Assembly (NCBI GenBank): GCA_013399695.1
Contig: VXAU01001354.1
Coordinates: 905,328 to 969,327 of the forward strand
Reading direction: 5' to 3'
Source: Formicarius rufipectus
Taxonomy: Eukaryota > Chordata > Aves > Passeriformes > Formicariidae
DNA: 64,000 bases
Shown here: in pieces, positions 51,731 to 64,000 of the stretch
Layout: every line of letters begins with the position of its first letter
How positions within the stretch are numbered: position 1 is the first letter of the stretch
Made by a program: the position numbers and the translations under genes
Notes under the pieces: model-generated
The model's input: the letters and a program-made list of their open reading frames with translations, nothing else
The model's database searches: none
What the model was told of the DNA's origin: nothing

Positions 51731-54687
51731 CACACTATTTTATTAAAAAGCTTAAAGCATTTTTACCTCATATTTTCAAAATGCACCTTTGTTTGAAAGT
51801 GTTAAAAACCCAACACCTTTTCTCTAAATTTGGTTTGGTATTGGAGCTAAACACAAAAAGCAGTTCTGGGGTTTTTTGATTTGTAAAGCAATCAAAAATC
51901 AGTTTTTTAAGTACATTTAGCTTTAATAATATTTCACTTTAAAGAATTGATCCTGATTAGGGCAATATTACACTAGACACATTTAATGTGGCAATTCTCA
52001 TGTTCCTCCAGGAATAAGAGGATTTGAGCAAGTTTTATTAGCTAGTCATCCCAATCACATCTATTACAGACAAGACACAGGAAAGAGTCTGATCACTTCC
52101 TCCCATTTATGTTTCATTACGTTGTAACTTGAAAGAGAATGGGGTATACCACTGTTTGCCACTGCCTTTGTGCACAAATAAAAGTATGCATGTACCTACA
52201 TGCAAACAAAAAAATTTTGCCCTGCTTTATTTTTTCAGAGGTCACGACAAGTCTAATATACCCAGTGCATGGTACAGAGGAGCATTATTCTGAGTAAGAG
52301 CAAAGCAGAGTAAGGCTGTTGGGTACTCAGAAGTGCTGCTGTAGCATCAGCATTTCTGTAAACTATGGCTCCCAGAGTGACCTGTAATTCACTCATCTTC
52401 CTCTAATCCAGTGACTGAGCACAAAGAGAACCTATGTTTTGTGGGGGCATCTCTGCTTCTTCAATGATCCCACGTTTGCAAAATGACAGGGAATAGTATC
52501 TCCTAAGGCCATGTGGCATTTCACATTCTATTAATAGACTAAAGAATAATATGAACAGGAAACTCATCATCCTGGTACTTAAAATTATATGTGTTTCAGC
52601 CTTCCTTTGAGAGCAAAGAGAATTTGATGACTTCGTGCTTCTGAGTTCCCAGATTTTCATGGTGCTCAAGTGTTTTATTTCTATACAAAAAAATTGCCAG
52701 GTCTCCGCTAACAAGAGATTAGCGGTTTTAGTCTTATCTTTTTCAGGATACGCCTTAACATATGAATTTCATGAGAGTGAGCATGGAAATGTGTTGTCCA
52801 GCTTAGATTTTCAATAGTCTTCGAGAAGGGACAGGAACATATAATCAAACATACAGCCATACAGACACACCTCTCAAAAGCATGTGTTTTGTACAGCCAT
52901 CCAGTTAATCATTGTAATTACTACACTCTCAGTAAAGAGATTCAGAGGGAAAAGTGCCCCTGCAATAACAAGAAATAAATTGGAAATTATTTGGGTTTAT
53001 TTCTCATGGCTCATTCAGCAACAAAATTCCATGTATTGGTCTGTTGCAGTAAGGATAACAACCTTCTGCAGACTGGCACAGGGAGGAGAATCATTCTCCC
53101 CGGTGTTGAAAAGTATTTTCTGCACACTGGTCCTGCTCTCTCTGACAAAACATGTGTCTTTGTAACCAGAGTCTAGTCCTGGGACAGTGGAATATGTGTT
53201 CTAATTTGATCCTATCACCACAATCTATTAATGTAAAAATCTTTTACAAAGAACTCAGTTCCTCAAGGTAAACCTGACAGCCTAGGAGTTAACAGCTGGC
53301 TTTTAAAATACCACTCGTGAGGGGAAATTCAACATTAAAATAATAAAATTAAGTAATAAGAGGTACATATAGAACACAAATTAATTTCTGCAACCAACTC
53401 AACCAACTTCCCCCATGAGTAGCCATTTAATGAGGGCAGGGGCAGTTCTGCACTAAAACAGTGGGGCAGGCTTACAGCATTATACAGAGCCATGGCACAG
53501 GCAGAGGTACACGCCTCTGTGAAGAGAATGACAGTAAATCCTGAGCGCCTTCAGCCAAGTAATTCCATTTCTCTGCTGTCCCTTTCTCTGGACCATTGCC
53601 CATGATTTCTTTAGCCTGGAAAATCTCTGGGACAAGGGTTGTCTACTATGACATGTTTGGATGGTAGTGATTCCAGTGGGGCTGAATGAGATCTCTACAC
53701 ACTAACAAGTACAAATGAGTAACAACAGAACAAGAACACTGTCTTTTCTTAAAGCATCTTAAATCCCTTTTTCTATTCCTAGGCACTTTGGAGTGTTTAA
53801 TGAGCATATAAGAAAAAGCCACAAAAGGACATCGCTTTGAAACCAAATGCTTGTTTGCAATTTTTTATGGGTAAGTGAACCATTTTTTCATGCTCAAGTT
53901 CAGTAAGACTTGGCTACTTCATATTTGAGAGCAAATCTTTCTGAACATGCACAAAGCCTGTCAGCCTGAAAAATTGCAACAAACTGGCTAGAGGGAAACA
54001 AAAAGCCCACAGACAATTGTTGAAGGAGACTGGTAGAGGACACATGCAGAAGGCTTTGACAGAAGCACAGGGATCAAGGACTGGGGAATAGAGATAATTT
54101 CAGGCAGGTGGTTAAGAATTTGCATGGCAATACGACAAGCAAACAATATTCTTATAAAACAATACAAGGTGTGCCAGCTGCACCAACTGACATAACAGGA
54201 TTCCTTTCTGTTTAGGCTATGGTATCACTTTAGCTTCTCTGGCACTGCTGCTTTCTAGTAGACCTACTGAGAGTAAAAGCAGAGCTGCGTTTTGCCATTT
54301 CTGCTGATACACTGCTGCAGTGCCCATGAAAAGATGATATCGGCACCATCACACCGGAGGGAGAAAACCAGAGTCAAAATGTCCAGCGCCTTTACTGCCT
54401 GGTGATTTAAATCAAACATCCCAAGGCAGCTCACTAAAGAAAGGAGATGGATGGCTATGCGACATGGGACACTAGATCTGATACTCATCTGGAGGCTCTC
54501 TTTCACTGTGTAAATCAAACCAGAAGACATCTCTTGTTTCCTTTTTATTAATATAGAAAAAATGCAATGAAAAAAAAGTTTTCCAGCTCATATGGAAGCA
54601 AATAGAAACCAATGTTAATAGAAGAAAGGAAACATTTGTAGAGTGCCTATCGCCTGGATTCAATTTCAAACACTGATTCCCCCCTCC

Positions 54688-54732
54688 AAAAAAAACCCAA
54701 ACAAACAAACAAAACCAAACAAACAAACAAAC
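54688..54732. repeat. (AAAC)n tract
   Basis: A8 followed by CCC and repeated AAAC units. Confidence 0.85.
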
Positions 54733-57117
54733 TCAGGAACATGATGCTGAATTGCAAGAAGATGATTCAGTGTACTACTTCTTATTGGCCAAGATTAAAC
54801 ACCCTACAGGATCTCCCCAGTTCTGCACTCTTCTAATTAGACAGTCCACATTCTGCCTTTATATGCAGCACAAACAATTCCTCCTGAAGCCAGATGGAGA
54901 AAAGTACCTGTATGACTAATCCTTTTCTTTTAAGCAGAATTTCATTTGTGTCTGTCTGACTTCTACATCGCACTGCAACAATTTAAAAGTCAGGAGCTCA
55001 AAAAGTAGTTTGAAGGAGTTTTTTTATTACCCTATTCAGTGCTATCTGCATTTTCACACATGCTCACGCTCAGTGGGAGTTACAGAGCTAGTTGCTCTTT
55101 GCTCCTTCAAATGGATGATAGCTAAAGGCTTCATTTTGAACATCTGGAACAGTAAAAGCAAACCCAGCAGCAACACCACCAAATTCCATGTATCAGCAAT
55201 GAATGCTTTCTTTCAGCAATGGTTTCTGCTGTGCAACACTAAATGCTTTAACTGAGAGTATTATAGTCATGTGAGTGTGTTGATGTGCCCTCTGAGAAAG
55301 TTCCCAAAAGTACCATCTATACCAGAAGTTATACTTGAAGTATAAAGTATCTCCATCTAAGCTTTGTGCCTGCTTACCCAGTCAAACTAGAAATATCAGA
55401 TCATTGAGAAGAAAGCTCTGGTCAATATTCTATTTCTTCTAATAAGCTATCATTATTATAACTACCAACCATGTTTCAGAGGAAATACATTAAAAGCTAG
55501 TTGATATCCTAGGGACCTTACAATCCAAATTAGAAAAGACATAGCAGATGGCAGGCATACAAAGATGTGGAAAATTGGTAAAGACTGTGAGCAGAGAAGC
55601 CTTGTGCATGACAGCGCCAGCTCCTCACAATGTGTTTGGCATTCAGAGGAGTTTGCTTTAAATATGGCTGTTAGCATGTCTTCCTGCAGCTGTGCTTTCA
55701 AGCCAGACACTGGAAAGGTTTATGAAATGATGGTGCATTTTAAAGCAAATAAATCTACCCAAGAACGTGCTCAAAGGTGAACTGGGGGCTGCCATGCCAC
55801 TCCTCTGTGGAAGGAGTCCTGTGCCCTAAAGGTGCCAAGTAAGGCAAGAGGCTTAGAGCAAAACCAAACACTCCTCACTGTTTCTTTTTTCCTTTGAATG
55901 GCACAAAAATGCTGCCCTTGAGCCTCTGCTCAGGCTGACAGAGTCAGGTAAGTCACACACTCTGCATGAACCAGGATTTGACCCCTTCCTGCACAAACAC
56001 AGATGAAGAACGGTGCCAGGCACGGACACACTGTTCACCTTCCAGGATGGACAGGCAAAAGCCTGCTTAGATGTGGAGACTCTGCCAAAGAGGCAGTAGA
56101 TAAATGCTTGGGCAAAGTAGCTCATGAATGCAACTCTACAACTTCCAGAGCAGAGCTGGCTTGCTTTTTGCTGGCTCACAAGAGTGGACAGAGAAGCTTA
56201 CAGCTGTCTTTGCCCATCTGTTTAGACATGCCTTAAAAGCATTACTGAAACTTTGCCAATCAACACCAGCTGAGAAGCCTGTTCTAAATTTAAGGTATTA
56301 AAACAATTTGGCAGAATAAATACAACTGTTAGGCACCAACACACAATCTGTACCAAAATTTGGAAGCACCTCCAGTTTTTGACGTGTTAAATTATAGGCT
56401 AACTTGTCAAATTAGTTTTAAAGTCTCTAGGGAGCAAATTCTGATAAGAAAAATAAATAAACAGAAAAATAGATTGACAGAACTAAAGAAACCTTCAGCA
56501 CCAAGTGTTCAATAGTCATGGGAAAGCACTGTTACTATGACTACTGACAGCCAAGTAATAATACCTCACCCTCAAAAAAATAGCAAACAAAATCTATGTT
56601 TCAGCTTAGGCTATTTAAGAATAAGGGGCAACACCTGAACATCCTCATGGTCCTTGGCTTCCATTGCCCTAAGACATGAAGTGCAACAGGAGAACAACCT
56701 GTGTCAAAATTACTCTTCTACATACAATGCTCATAGAAACCAAGTGTCTACCTATTCCTTGATTTTCTTCCTACAGCCCCTCCTTCCCCCCACTGTATAA
56801 GTAACTTAAACCAGTAACAACCAGAATATCTTTAATAGAGTTGTTTTTATGCCTTTCTTCTCCATCCTGCTACTGAGTTGCACTCACAGGGAAGGTCTGG
56901 AAGAAGCAGTGAGAGCTGTGTGTTGTGCTGTGTGGGAGCTTGTGTCATGGAATGCTGAGCAGTTAGAGGAGAAGCCAGGCTACTTGCTGCCTGCTGAATG
57001 CTGAACAACATGGCTCTAGGCACCCACACGCATGACCGGCCAAGATCCAGGCCTTAGTACAGACTTGGCAAATTTTGTGACAGCTGAGTGATGGCTAAAG
57101 CAAGACTTCAGATTGCC

Positions 57118-57141
57118 TAATAACAGCACAAGCTGTTATTA
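57118..57141. repeat. Perfect 10-bp inverted repeat with 4-base loop
   Basis: TAATAACAGC, loop ACAA, GCTGTTATTA. The stem is perfect but short, and there is no U-run afterwards. In a vertebrate setting it is not a terminator. Function unknown. Confidence 0.85.
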
Positions 57142-58710
57142 TGGAGGACTTAACATGTAAATATTATTCATGTGCATGTTACAGTGAAGTCAGCAGGACT
57201 AATTTGCAGGAGCAAATGAGCTCTGGTGACTCCAGTCTCAAACCTAAACTGTAGTGCTTCACTTCTTCCTTCTAGTCTCAGCATTCCTCCTTCACTTTCC
57301 CTGCCTAGACACTGAGGACTGTTTCTTTACCTCAGGGGATAATAATGAAAATCCACAGTAAATAAAATTATCGGTACCTCCATATGAAGTCCACACCCTC
57401 CCTCTATATTTCGGCATCACGGAGGTGTTGCAAGTATACCGGGATTACATCCATTGAATGGATATTTCAATAGTTTGACTAAGCAACAGCAGGGAAAATA
57501 ACAGAAAAAAACATCTCTTTCTCCACCCCAAGAGTGTTTACATGGATCAGAAGTTATCCTGTTAAAAAAATTCCTCCCACATTCCTTTCACCTTGTATTA
57601 ACTTCCACAGACCTTTAAATGTGAAATGCACAGCTTTGCACTTTCCTTGCTCCTTGTGAAAGAAAGAAGACTAAATCACTTTTACTCCTGATAAATTGAG
57701 ACAAATTATATATTTGTCATTATTCCCTTTTTATTTCCAAAGTCAGTTGTAAATAGTTTAAAACTAAGCTTGTCCACTGATCAACAAAAGTGAAAATTGT
57801 ATGGACCAAGTGCCTTGAGAAAGCCCCAATTCCAAGGCAAAGGAGGGTCTACTCTTTGGGCTGTGATGTTTCTCTCTGGAGTGGAGACCCAGGTAACACA
57901 CAAGGTGGCGAGTCAATAGCCACATGTTGGCTGGATAATTCCCCACCCCACAGGATCACAGCAGGCAAGCAATCCTTCTAGACACACCCAGCCAAGTGAG
58001 TATAGAGAGACTCCCACAATGAGTGGGTTTCTAATCTAGTTGCTTTGATTAAGTGAATACTCAAAGTCAGTTAGGCAATATGAATATAAGCCTAGGAGTG
58101 CTTTTAGAATTACATATTTTTGAGCAAAAAACCACAAGTGGTTACTAACAAAGCATGAACTACATGTATATTTAGTGTTTGAAGAAGACCTTGAGTGCCA
58201 GAGAGCTAGTGGGTTTTTCCCAGAGAAGTAATTTATTCCTGAGTTATCAAGAGTAAAAATGAGAAACATGGAATTAAAACAAAGGTAGTCAGGCTCAGCC
58301 TTCTGTTCTGAAATCCAACTAAATCTGTGTTCCTAAATGGCAGGTTTGACTCCACATGTACTGGTACAACTAACATTTAAATTAATCTCAATAAAGTATG
58401 TAGAAATGAAATAATTTAGGATAATTGTGCCTAAATGAAAATATGAAGTGAAAAGACATAGGTCTCTCTGTCCTGTTTGAGGATCTGCAAGTAGAGTAAA
58501 ATAGCAATTCAGGAAAACTGATTGTTAAAAACGTAATTGGGAGATGATGCAGCAACGGAAAAACCTATAGTGAAATAAGGATAGCAGCCTTGTTTATGCA
58601 AGTCTACTGTCATTTATTAAGTTCATTTCGCTATGTAAAAATAAGTTAATATTTTCAAACTTTTGCTTTCCTGGGTCAGTGTTTTGCCTATTAACATGAG
58701 TAATTTTGTC

Positions 58711-58742
<32 letters not shown>

Positions 58743-58743
58743 T
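58711..58743. repeat. (TA)n microsatellite
   Basis: About 16 TA units with one C interruption near the start. It is probably length-variable. Confidence 0.9.
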
Positions 58744-59264
58744 TGCAGTTAAGAACTGTTATCCTTTTCCATGATCATACCTTAATTAAATTTTGTTTTG
58801 AATTTAAAGGAGGCTTGTCTCCTTCTTTGGTTTCTAGTCCAATAAATTTCTTAATTTCCTCTAAACTGATATATGCCCATTTTCACTCTTTCAGGTTTTT
58901 TCCATAATGTCTAACATACGCATATTTAAATACCTAGGGACATTTCTACCAAACTTTTTAGACATATGATGCTCAAAATAAATTTTGAGTACTTCTATTT
59001 AAAGGACACTTTGCCCTATGGGTAGCCTATGTACACCACTGTAATATTCATAGCATGTATGAATGCAACAGCTGAAACTCAATTCTTTGGCAACACATTG
59101 TTTCAAGTAAGAAATCCAGACTTTCCATACAAAATCTGCTACTGAACAAATAAAACACTTCCCCAGTGAATCCATGCTATTACTTTTTTTTCGCTGATAT
59201 CAAAACATTCAGAGCTTAAAAATCAAGGTTACTTCAGTCTGTAAAAAATTCAGTAATGGTTTTT

Positions 59265-59279
59265 AAAAAAAAAAAAAAA
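59265..59279. repeat. Poly-A tract (A15)
   Basis: Fifteen A followed by GAAACC. Confidence 0.85.
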
Positions 59280-59600
59280 GAAACCACACTTCATCTGACA
59301 CTGTAACAGTAATAGAAACTACAAGAACTAACAAATTCCTCATTATATTTCTATAAGCTGGACATTACAAATTAAAATATTCTATCTTTTGTCTTTATTA
59401 CTTCTTTTTCATTTGATTGAAGAAAGCACTGCAAGTACACCTGTGATTCAGAAGGAGACTAAATCAGCAGGAAGATACTTTCAATATGGCCTTTGTGAAC
59501 AGCCTTACTCTTGTTGGTGTAGTGGGCTTGTTGTGCCATAAGTGCTAAACTGGGTGTCATTCCCAGTGTTTTGCTGCCAGGGTAGTGTCTCCTCAGCTAC

Positions 59601-59667
59601 AAACAAAAACCAAACCAAACAAAAAAAAAAAAAAAAAAAAAAAAAACAAAAAAAACCCCCNAAAAAA
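59601..59667. repeat. A-rich tract with A26 and an ambiguous base
   Basis: AAAC/AACC units lead into A26 (59621-59646), then CA8, C5, one N at 59661 and A6. It is the longest homopolymer in the window. The exact length is doubtful because of the N. Confidence 0.88.
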
Positions 59668-60342
59668 TTAATTTGAGTAGTTTCCATTCAAGTGGAAGCA
59701 GATTGTGACAACAGATTTTCCTGAAGCCATCAGAAACCCACCTAGATATGATTTTCCTGTAAGGTCTCAGGGTTGAAGGATGTTGACTTCCTTTTCCTAG
59801 TCCATGTGCTGCGTACTTTTACCCTTTTCCACAGTGAAGAGCAGTCCAGCACATCTAAACCTCAGCTAGCCAGGACTTATTTGCAGTTTGTTGCCAAGTT
59901 GTAAATCCCCTTCTTTCACAGGTCTCTGCCTGCAGCAAAGAAAGGAGTATTTCTATGAGATGTTGCTGAAGATGGCTTTTGGCAATAGCAGCAGTTAAAT
60001 GTCTGTTATACACAGTAAGCCTCTACCTCACAAAATATCCTATAATTTGGAATGACTGGTGGCATCAGCTCTCAAGTGTCTTAAGCATGAAGCAGTGGGT
60101 AAGGTGTGAGGGAAGGAAATGCCAGAACTTCTTCCTGTGCAGTTTGAGCATCTAACCACCACAGCACCCCAACCACCTACACAAGCACTAGCATTTCTCA
60201 CCCTGACACTATACTCTTTCCACTACCACTACCAAAATTAACCCATTTCTTGACAGATCAACAGTTTGAGGAAGAATTTACTCACCTTGTTTCACCCCTG
60301 AACACTTACTCAACTCTTCTTGTTGAATTTTTTCACTGTCGA

Positions 60343-60386
60343 TTTTTTGTTGTTGTTTTTGGGTTTGTGTTTGGGTTTTTTTTTTG
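60343..60386. repeat. T/G-rich low-complexity tract
   Basis: TTG and TTTGGG units ending in T10. It could be the complement of an A-rich tail, but no body is recognised. Confidence 0.75.
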
Positions 60387-61227
60387 CCTCACAGCTGTGG
60401 TAAAACCCATAGAAGGAAAAACACAGTCAAGCATAATGCATTGAAGACTTTCAATTATAAGATTTCATTCTTACATAAATATAATGGTCAACAGATGTTT
60501 ATATAAAGTTTAATCCCCTAATTAGTGCTAGATCTGAGATATTCTTAGTACTACATATGTTCTAGTTGTGTGATTTAAATCTCTCATACACAGTTTTAAT
60601 ATTTATATTAGACTTTCTGAAAATGTTTAGGCTCTTTCTTCATGAATCACTGCTCATTGCTTATTCTTGCCTGAACCATCTTTCTTCTCTCAGTCACCTC
60701 TCTTATCTGCTTCAAGGCTCCTTCTTCTTTTATTAGAATTTAGTGCTGTGTTGATGCTTATAGGTTTTTCTGCAAATTTACCAATGGCTTTTAAAGTTAT
60801 AGCTGAGTAACTTCTTTATCAACTAGAATATAAAACATTTTAATATGAAATCATATGTTGCAATAAAAACATTATTAAAATGTTTCAAGGATCTCCTGAT
60901 GTTTAATAATATACTCTCTCAAGAACAGCAGGAATGCAGGGTTGGTGACACTGCTAGTAGACTTTGCTTTAGATCACTGGTAAAAAATTTATTGATTTAT
61001 TTAGAGAGACCTCTGATTCACTATCCTCTTCAGTAGACCCAGATAGTAAATTCTGAGTGTCTAGAGGCTGTGTGTGGATATAAAGGTAAAGAAAATGGTG
61101 AGAGCACACACTGGGGATTTTCATCTTGAACCAGTTAAGATATTTTAGCTTAAAGGAGCACTGAACCATGCCCAGAGAGAGCACTGTTCCTGGTTTTTCC
61201 TTCCCTGTGTTCAGTGGAACCAGAGTA

Positions 61228-61310
61228 ATGTTTAAGAGGCATAGGGGAAAAAGGGGGAAAAATGTGTAAGAGGCATGGGGAAAAAATGGGGAAAATGGGG
61301 GGAAGTATGA
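61228..61310. repeat. Two-unit G/A-rich minisatellite (period 34)
   Basis: AAGAGGCAT followed by G4A5G5A runs recurs with a 34-base period (the motif starts at 61234 and 61268). Only A and G runs separate the units. On the minus strand it encodes a Phe/Pro-rich repeat. Confidence 0.8.
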
Positions 61311-61878
61311 AGTGAAATCACTGAAAAAAAAGTGAGACTTAAGGCTAGAGACTGTGATAAATTCAGAGTTTGAAATATAGATAACCAACCAAGAAACTTC
61401 ACCCATGTGGTTCTGGAAAGAGACTTCCAGACCAAATTCTAGAAACAACAAAAAAATATCTCTGTCACCAGAATCAGCAGTAAAGCTGTGGGCTAGACAA
61501 CAAACAAAATAAAACACACCTGAGCCACAACAACTGTGCAGCAAAGGACAAGGATGAACGTTTTTACAGACAGCTCTGTATGCCTTTTCTTCACAGGCAG
61601 TTGAACCTGGTTCTCAAGAGTTTCCTGGCTCAGAAAAGGTTAAGAAAGATTCAAGAAACTTTGTAAATACGTGATCATACAAATTGTGAAAAGCACATAG
61701 TTAGACATTCTGCACCCATCTTAAGACATGATCACAACGTTTGTTTAGGAATTTATAGGTTCCTTTTATTTTTGATTGATATTTATTCTCTTTGAATAGA
61801 AGTCTCTATGTGAAGCCTTCAGATTACTTTCTGTGCATTCATTTACTGACTTGACTACCACACACAAGATAAACCCAA

Positions 61879-61912
61879 ATATATATATTTATATATATAT
61901 TTAATTATATAT
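61879..61912. repeat. TA-rich tract
   Basis: ATATATATA units broken by TTT and TTAA, about 34 bases. Confidence 0.8.
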
Positions 61913-64000
61913 CTTATAGGCTCTAAATTTGGTTTACCTTGCAGGAAAAAAATGCCTTTGGTAATTTTGACATCTATTGATGTGTTTCAAATCCAGATTT
62001 TTGCATCCCCTGTCCTGCTGCATCATCCACTGTCAGGATATGTTTTCTAATTTTGCTATTGCTCCTTAAACTAATAGGCAAATGAATTTTGAAAACTTTC
62101 CAAACACAAGTACAGGTCAACTGTTCATCTAAAATATACATGTGTACACATATAAATGGGGGGAGAGACAAAAAGAGAGGGAAGGAAAGGGAAGAAAGGC
62201 AAGAACATCACTTTTTAGGAATTCTGCAGAAGCATTTCCATAAAGCACATAAAAGCACTAAAGGAGTAAAAATTCCTATGCAAATATCATATACCAATGA
62301 AACAGTGCCTTGATCCACCCCACTGAGTTTGCTGCAATTAACCAAGCCAGTTAATAAAAAAGGATATTAAAAGGCCATAACTGAGTATTACAGTAATTAT
62401 GTTCTTAGTAGCTTTTAAGAGATACTAAGAGACTTAGTCCCCTGCAAAGGTTAATAATAGCATAGACAGAAATGGATTAGTATTTTATTTGTATTAGAAG
62501 TTATAGCTCATACCTTCTTAGATACATCTTCTGAGACTAAGTTAAACATTAAAAAATAATATTCAATTATTCATTGTTCTATGTCCACCAGGTATATTCA
62601 GAAGAACTGACTGATTGGAAACTTATTGGGCTAAAATTTATGTAAAATGTTCAGTCAGACGGCTAAAAATGCAAGCACCGCACTTAACGTAGTAGCTACA
62701 TAAAGTTACCATTCAGAATGGTAATTTTTTTGCTTGAAAAGTAAGTCACTTAACAGGAAACTTGTTCCCTTCCTTACCCTCTTGACATTTCACTGTGTAA
62801 TGCCTCATCAGGTCATGAAGGCTGTTATCCAGCACCTATGACCTGAGGTGATATGTGGTTTTATATCAAGTTAAAACTGTGCCCTTTTACAGAATGCTAA
62901 AAGCAAGGAAAAATGAAGGCCAAGAGATAGTAACTACTACAGCTTGTAGTTCCAGTGCAGCATCCAGTACAAGACAAATAGCAAGTTCTGCTCAGGTTCT
63001 GTGGTGTCAGTGTAACTACGGTGAAAATGGCTGCAGTCTGTTGCCGTGAACATGGTTTGCCACTTTGGCCTCTTCACAGTAGTCTCAGTTCAACCTCTCA
63101 CACTCCCTCATCGAACACTAATAAATCATTCTCTCGGGGAAACCTCCAACTGCTGTGGCAGCATCTGACAGGAAAGTGACACCCTGGCAATCCCTTCCCA
63201 CTGTGGGAGCCAGTGTTGCTATATAGCACAAAGGTGCTGCATACACATCAGGGACCAGTTTCCCTCTAATATTCTGTGTCTTTTGAACCTCTCTTCACTT
63301 ATGTTTGACCTACAGAAGACATGTTAGAATTATAAAAGTTATAGGCACAATCATTTAATAAAATAAATGCCATTCAGGTTGAAAGCAAATTGGAATGGAC
63401 ATTTGCAAAAACTGTTATAGATCTACAAGGTAAGCAAGGGACAGGAACAGCATTAAATCAAACGCAGCCACGTGCAGCAGGTGTTGGATGTGCCTTCAAT
63501 AGACACTGCTCTGAAAACAAGGCAGAACTCATTGGGTGAAGGTTGTGTTAAGCTGATGAAGGGTTTTTCTTCATGTCTTGTCATCTCTTATGAAGTGCTC
63601 ATCAAGTACTTATTAACTTTTATAACCTCTGTGAAATGAACAACCTCTGACAAGCTCCTGAGGGACAGCTCTCCAATTCATACCAACCTTTAACACAAGC
63701 AGCTCAGGTTGGTATGGCGACAAACATATAGAAGAATGAACTACTATGATTTGCTGTGTGATCCCACCAATCAGAGGCAGAAGGTGATCAAGAGGGTGGA
63801 GTTAAGGACTTTTAGCAGCTGATGACGTTGCCATTCTGCATTACACTGAAGAGCACTAAAGAGTGACAGACCATGCGGAAGCAGTTGTCTGCCACACTAC
63901 TCACCATTTTTTTCGCTGCCACAAACTGCATGTATGGAGTTAAACAGACAAAAAATCTGATGCTACTAGAGTTAGAGGGTGACTGTGCAATGCAGATCTG

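Larger units (their letters stand above)
49835..58710. other. Unique non-coding DNA with several simple repeats
   Basis: No gene supported. It contains a 17-bp tandem duplication at 50569-50602, a (CA)n run at 51006-51040, a CAAA tract at 51688-51730, an AAAC tract at 54688-54732 and a perfect 10-bp hairpin at 57118-57141. Short open frames near 55.5-56.2 kb occur on both strands and are unrecognised. Confidence 0.6.
58744..64000. other. Unique non-coding DNA to the window end
   Basis: No gene supported. It contains A15 at 59265-59279, the A26 tract with an N at 59621-59661, a T/G-rich tract at 60343-60386, a two-unit G/A-rich minisatellite at 61228-61310 inside a 191-codon minus-strand open frame, and TA-rich DNA at 61879-61912. 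The last 1.7 kb shows no recognisable element. Confidence 0.6.

Noticed and set aside
1..64000. CRISPR arrays, prokaryotic operons, rRNA and tRNA genes
   Set aside because: Looked for regularly spaced repeats, ribosome-binding sites and tRNA-type T-loop strings. None was convincing, and the window is clearly vertebrate.

Overview
This window reads as vertebrate, almost certainly avian, nuclear DNA. The evidence is a set of CR1 LINE 3' ends, recognised by the terminal ATTCTATGA/GATTCTGTGA-type octamer, the 'ACAGGTTGCCCAG' block and the 3' end of ORF2. The base composition is AT-rich, CpG is scarce, and poly-A tracts and simple repeats are frequent. There is no bacterial-style gene organisation: no operons, no ribosome-binding sites and no long ORFs. 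The longest open frame is 191 codons.

I found no protein-coding gene, rRNA, tRNA or CRISPR array that I can support. The window is best read as intergenic DNA or the inside of a very large intron. Exons shorter than about 60 codons cannot be excluded by eye.

Layout. Positions 1-9.4 kb hold unique AT-rich DNA with poly-A/T tracts, a heavily decayed CR1-like patch near 5.15-5.29 kb, a 13-bp inverted repeat pair near 3 kb and a TATA-box-bearing patch near 7.3 kb. At 9.47-9.68 kb there is a small CR1 ORF2 fragment. At 12.12-13.73 kb lies the best mobile element in the window: two CR1 copies head-to-tail, the second carrying about 0.9 kb of degenerate reverse-transcriptase ORF plus the 3' UTR. 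From 13.7 to 30.8 kb there is mostly unremarkable unique sequence with a few simple repeats and a hairpin at 24.0 kb. A CR1 3' end lies at 30.8-31.04 kb, followed by a CT/TA compound microsatellite at 32.2 kb. A candidate solo LTR lies at 33.86-34.24 kb, with CCAAT, TATA and AATAAA motifs in the close order known from avian retroviral LTRs. A possible old LTR-element remnant lies at about 39.5-40.9 kb, relatively rich in CpG and with an 80-bp pyrimidine tract. A decayed CR1 3' end lies at 42.8-43.05 kb. The rest, to 64 kb, is unique AT-rich sequence with (CA)n, (CAAA)n, (AAAC)n, (TA)n and poly-A repeats and a small G/A-rich minisatellite at 61.23-61.31 kb.

Nothing here forms a pathway or a system. 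The recognisable content is a retrotransposon graveyard. All six CR1 pieces I can orient lie on the + strand. Four isolated N bases sit in or near A/T-rich runs, three of them directly against homopolymers, and look like assembly ambiguities. I did not find a previously undescribed biological system. The findings are structural and mobile-element observations, scored accordingly.
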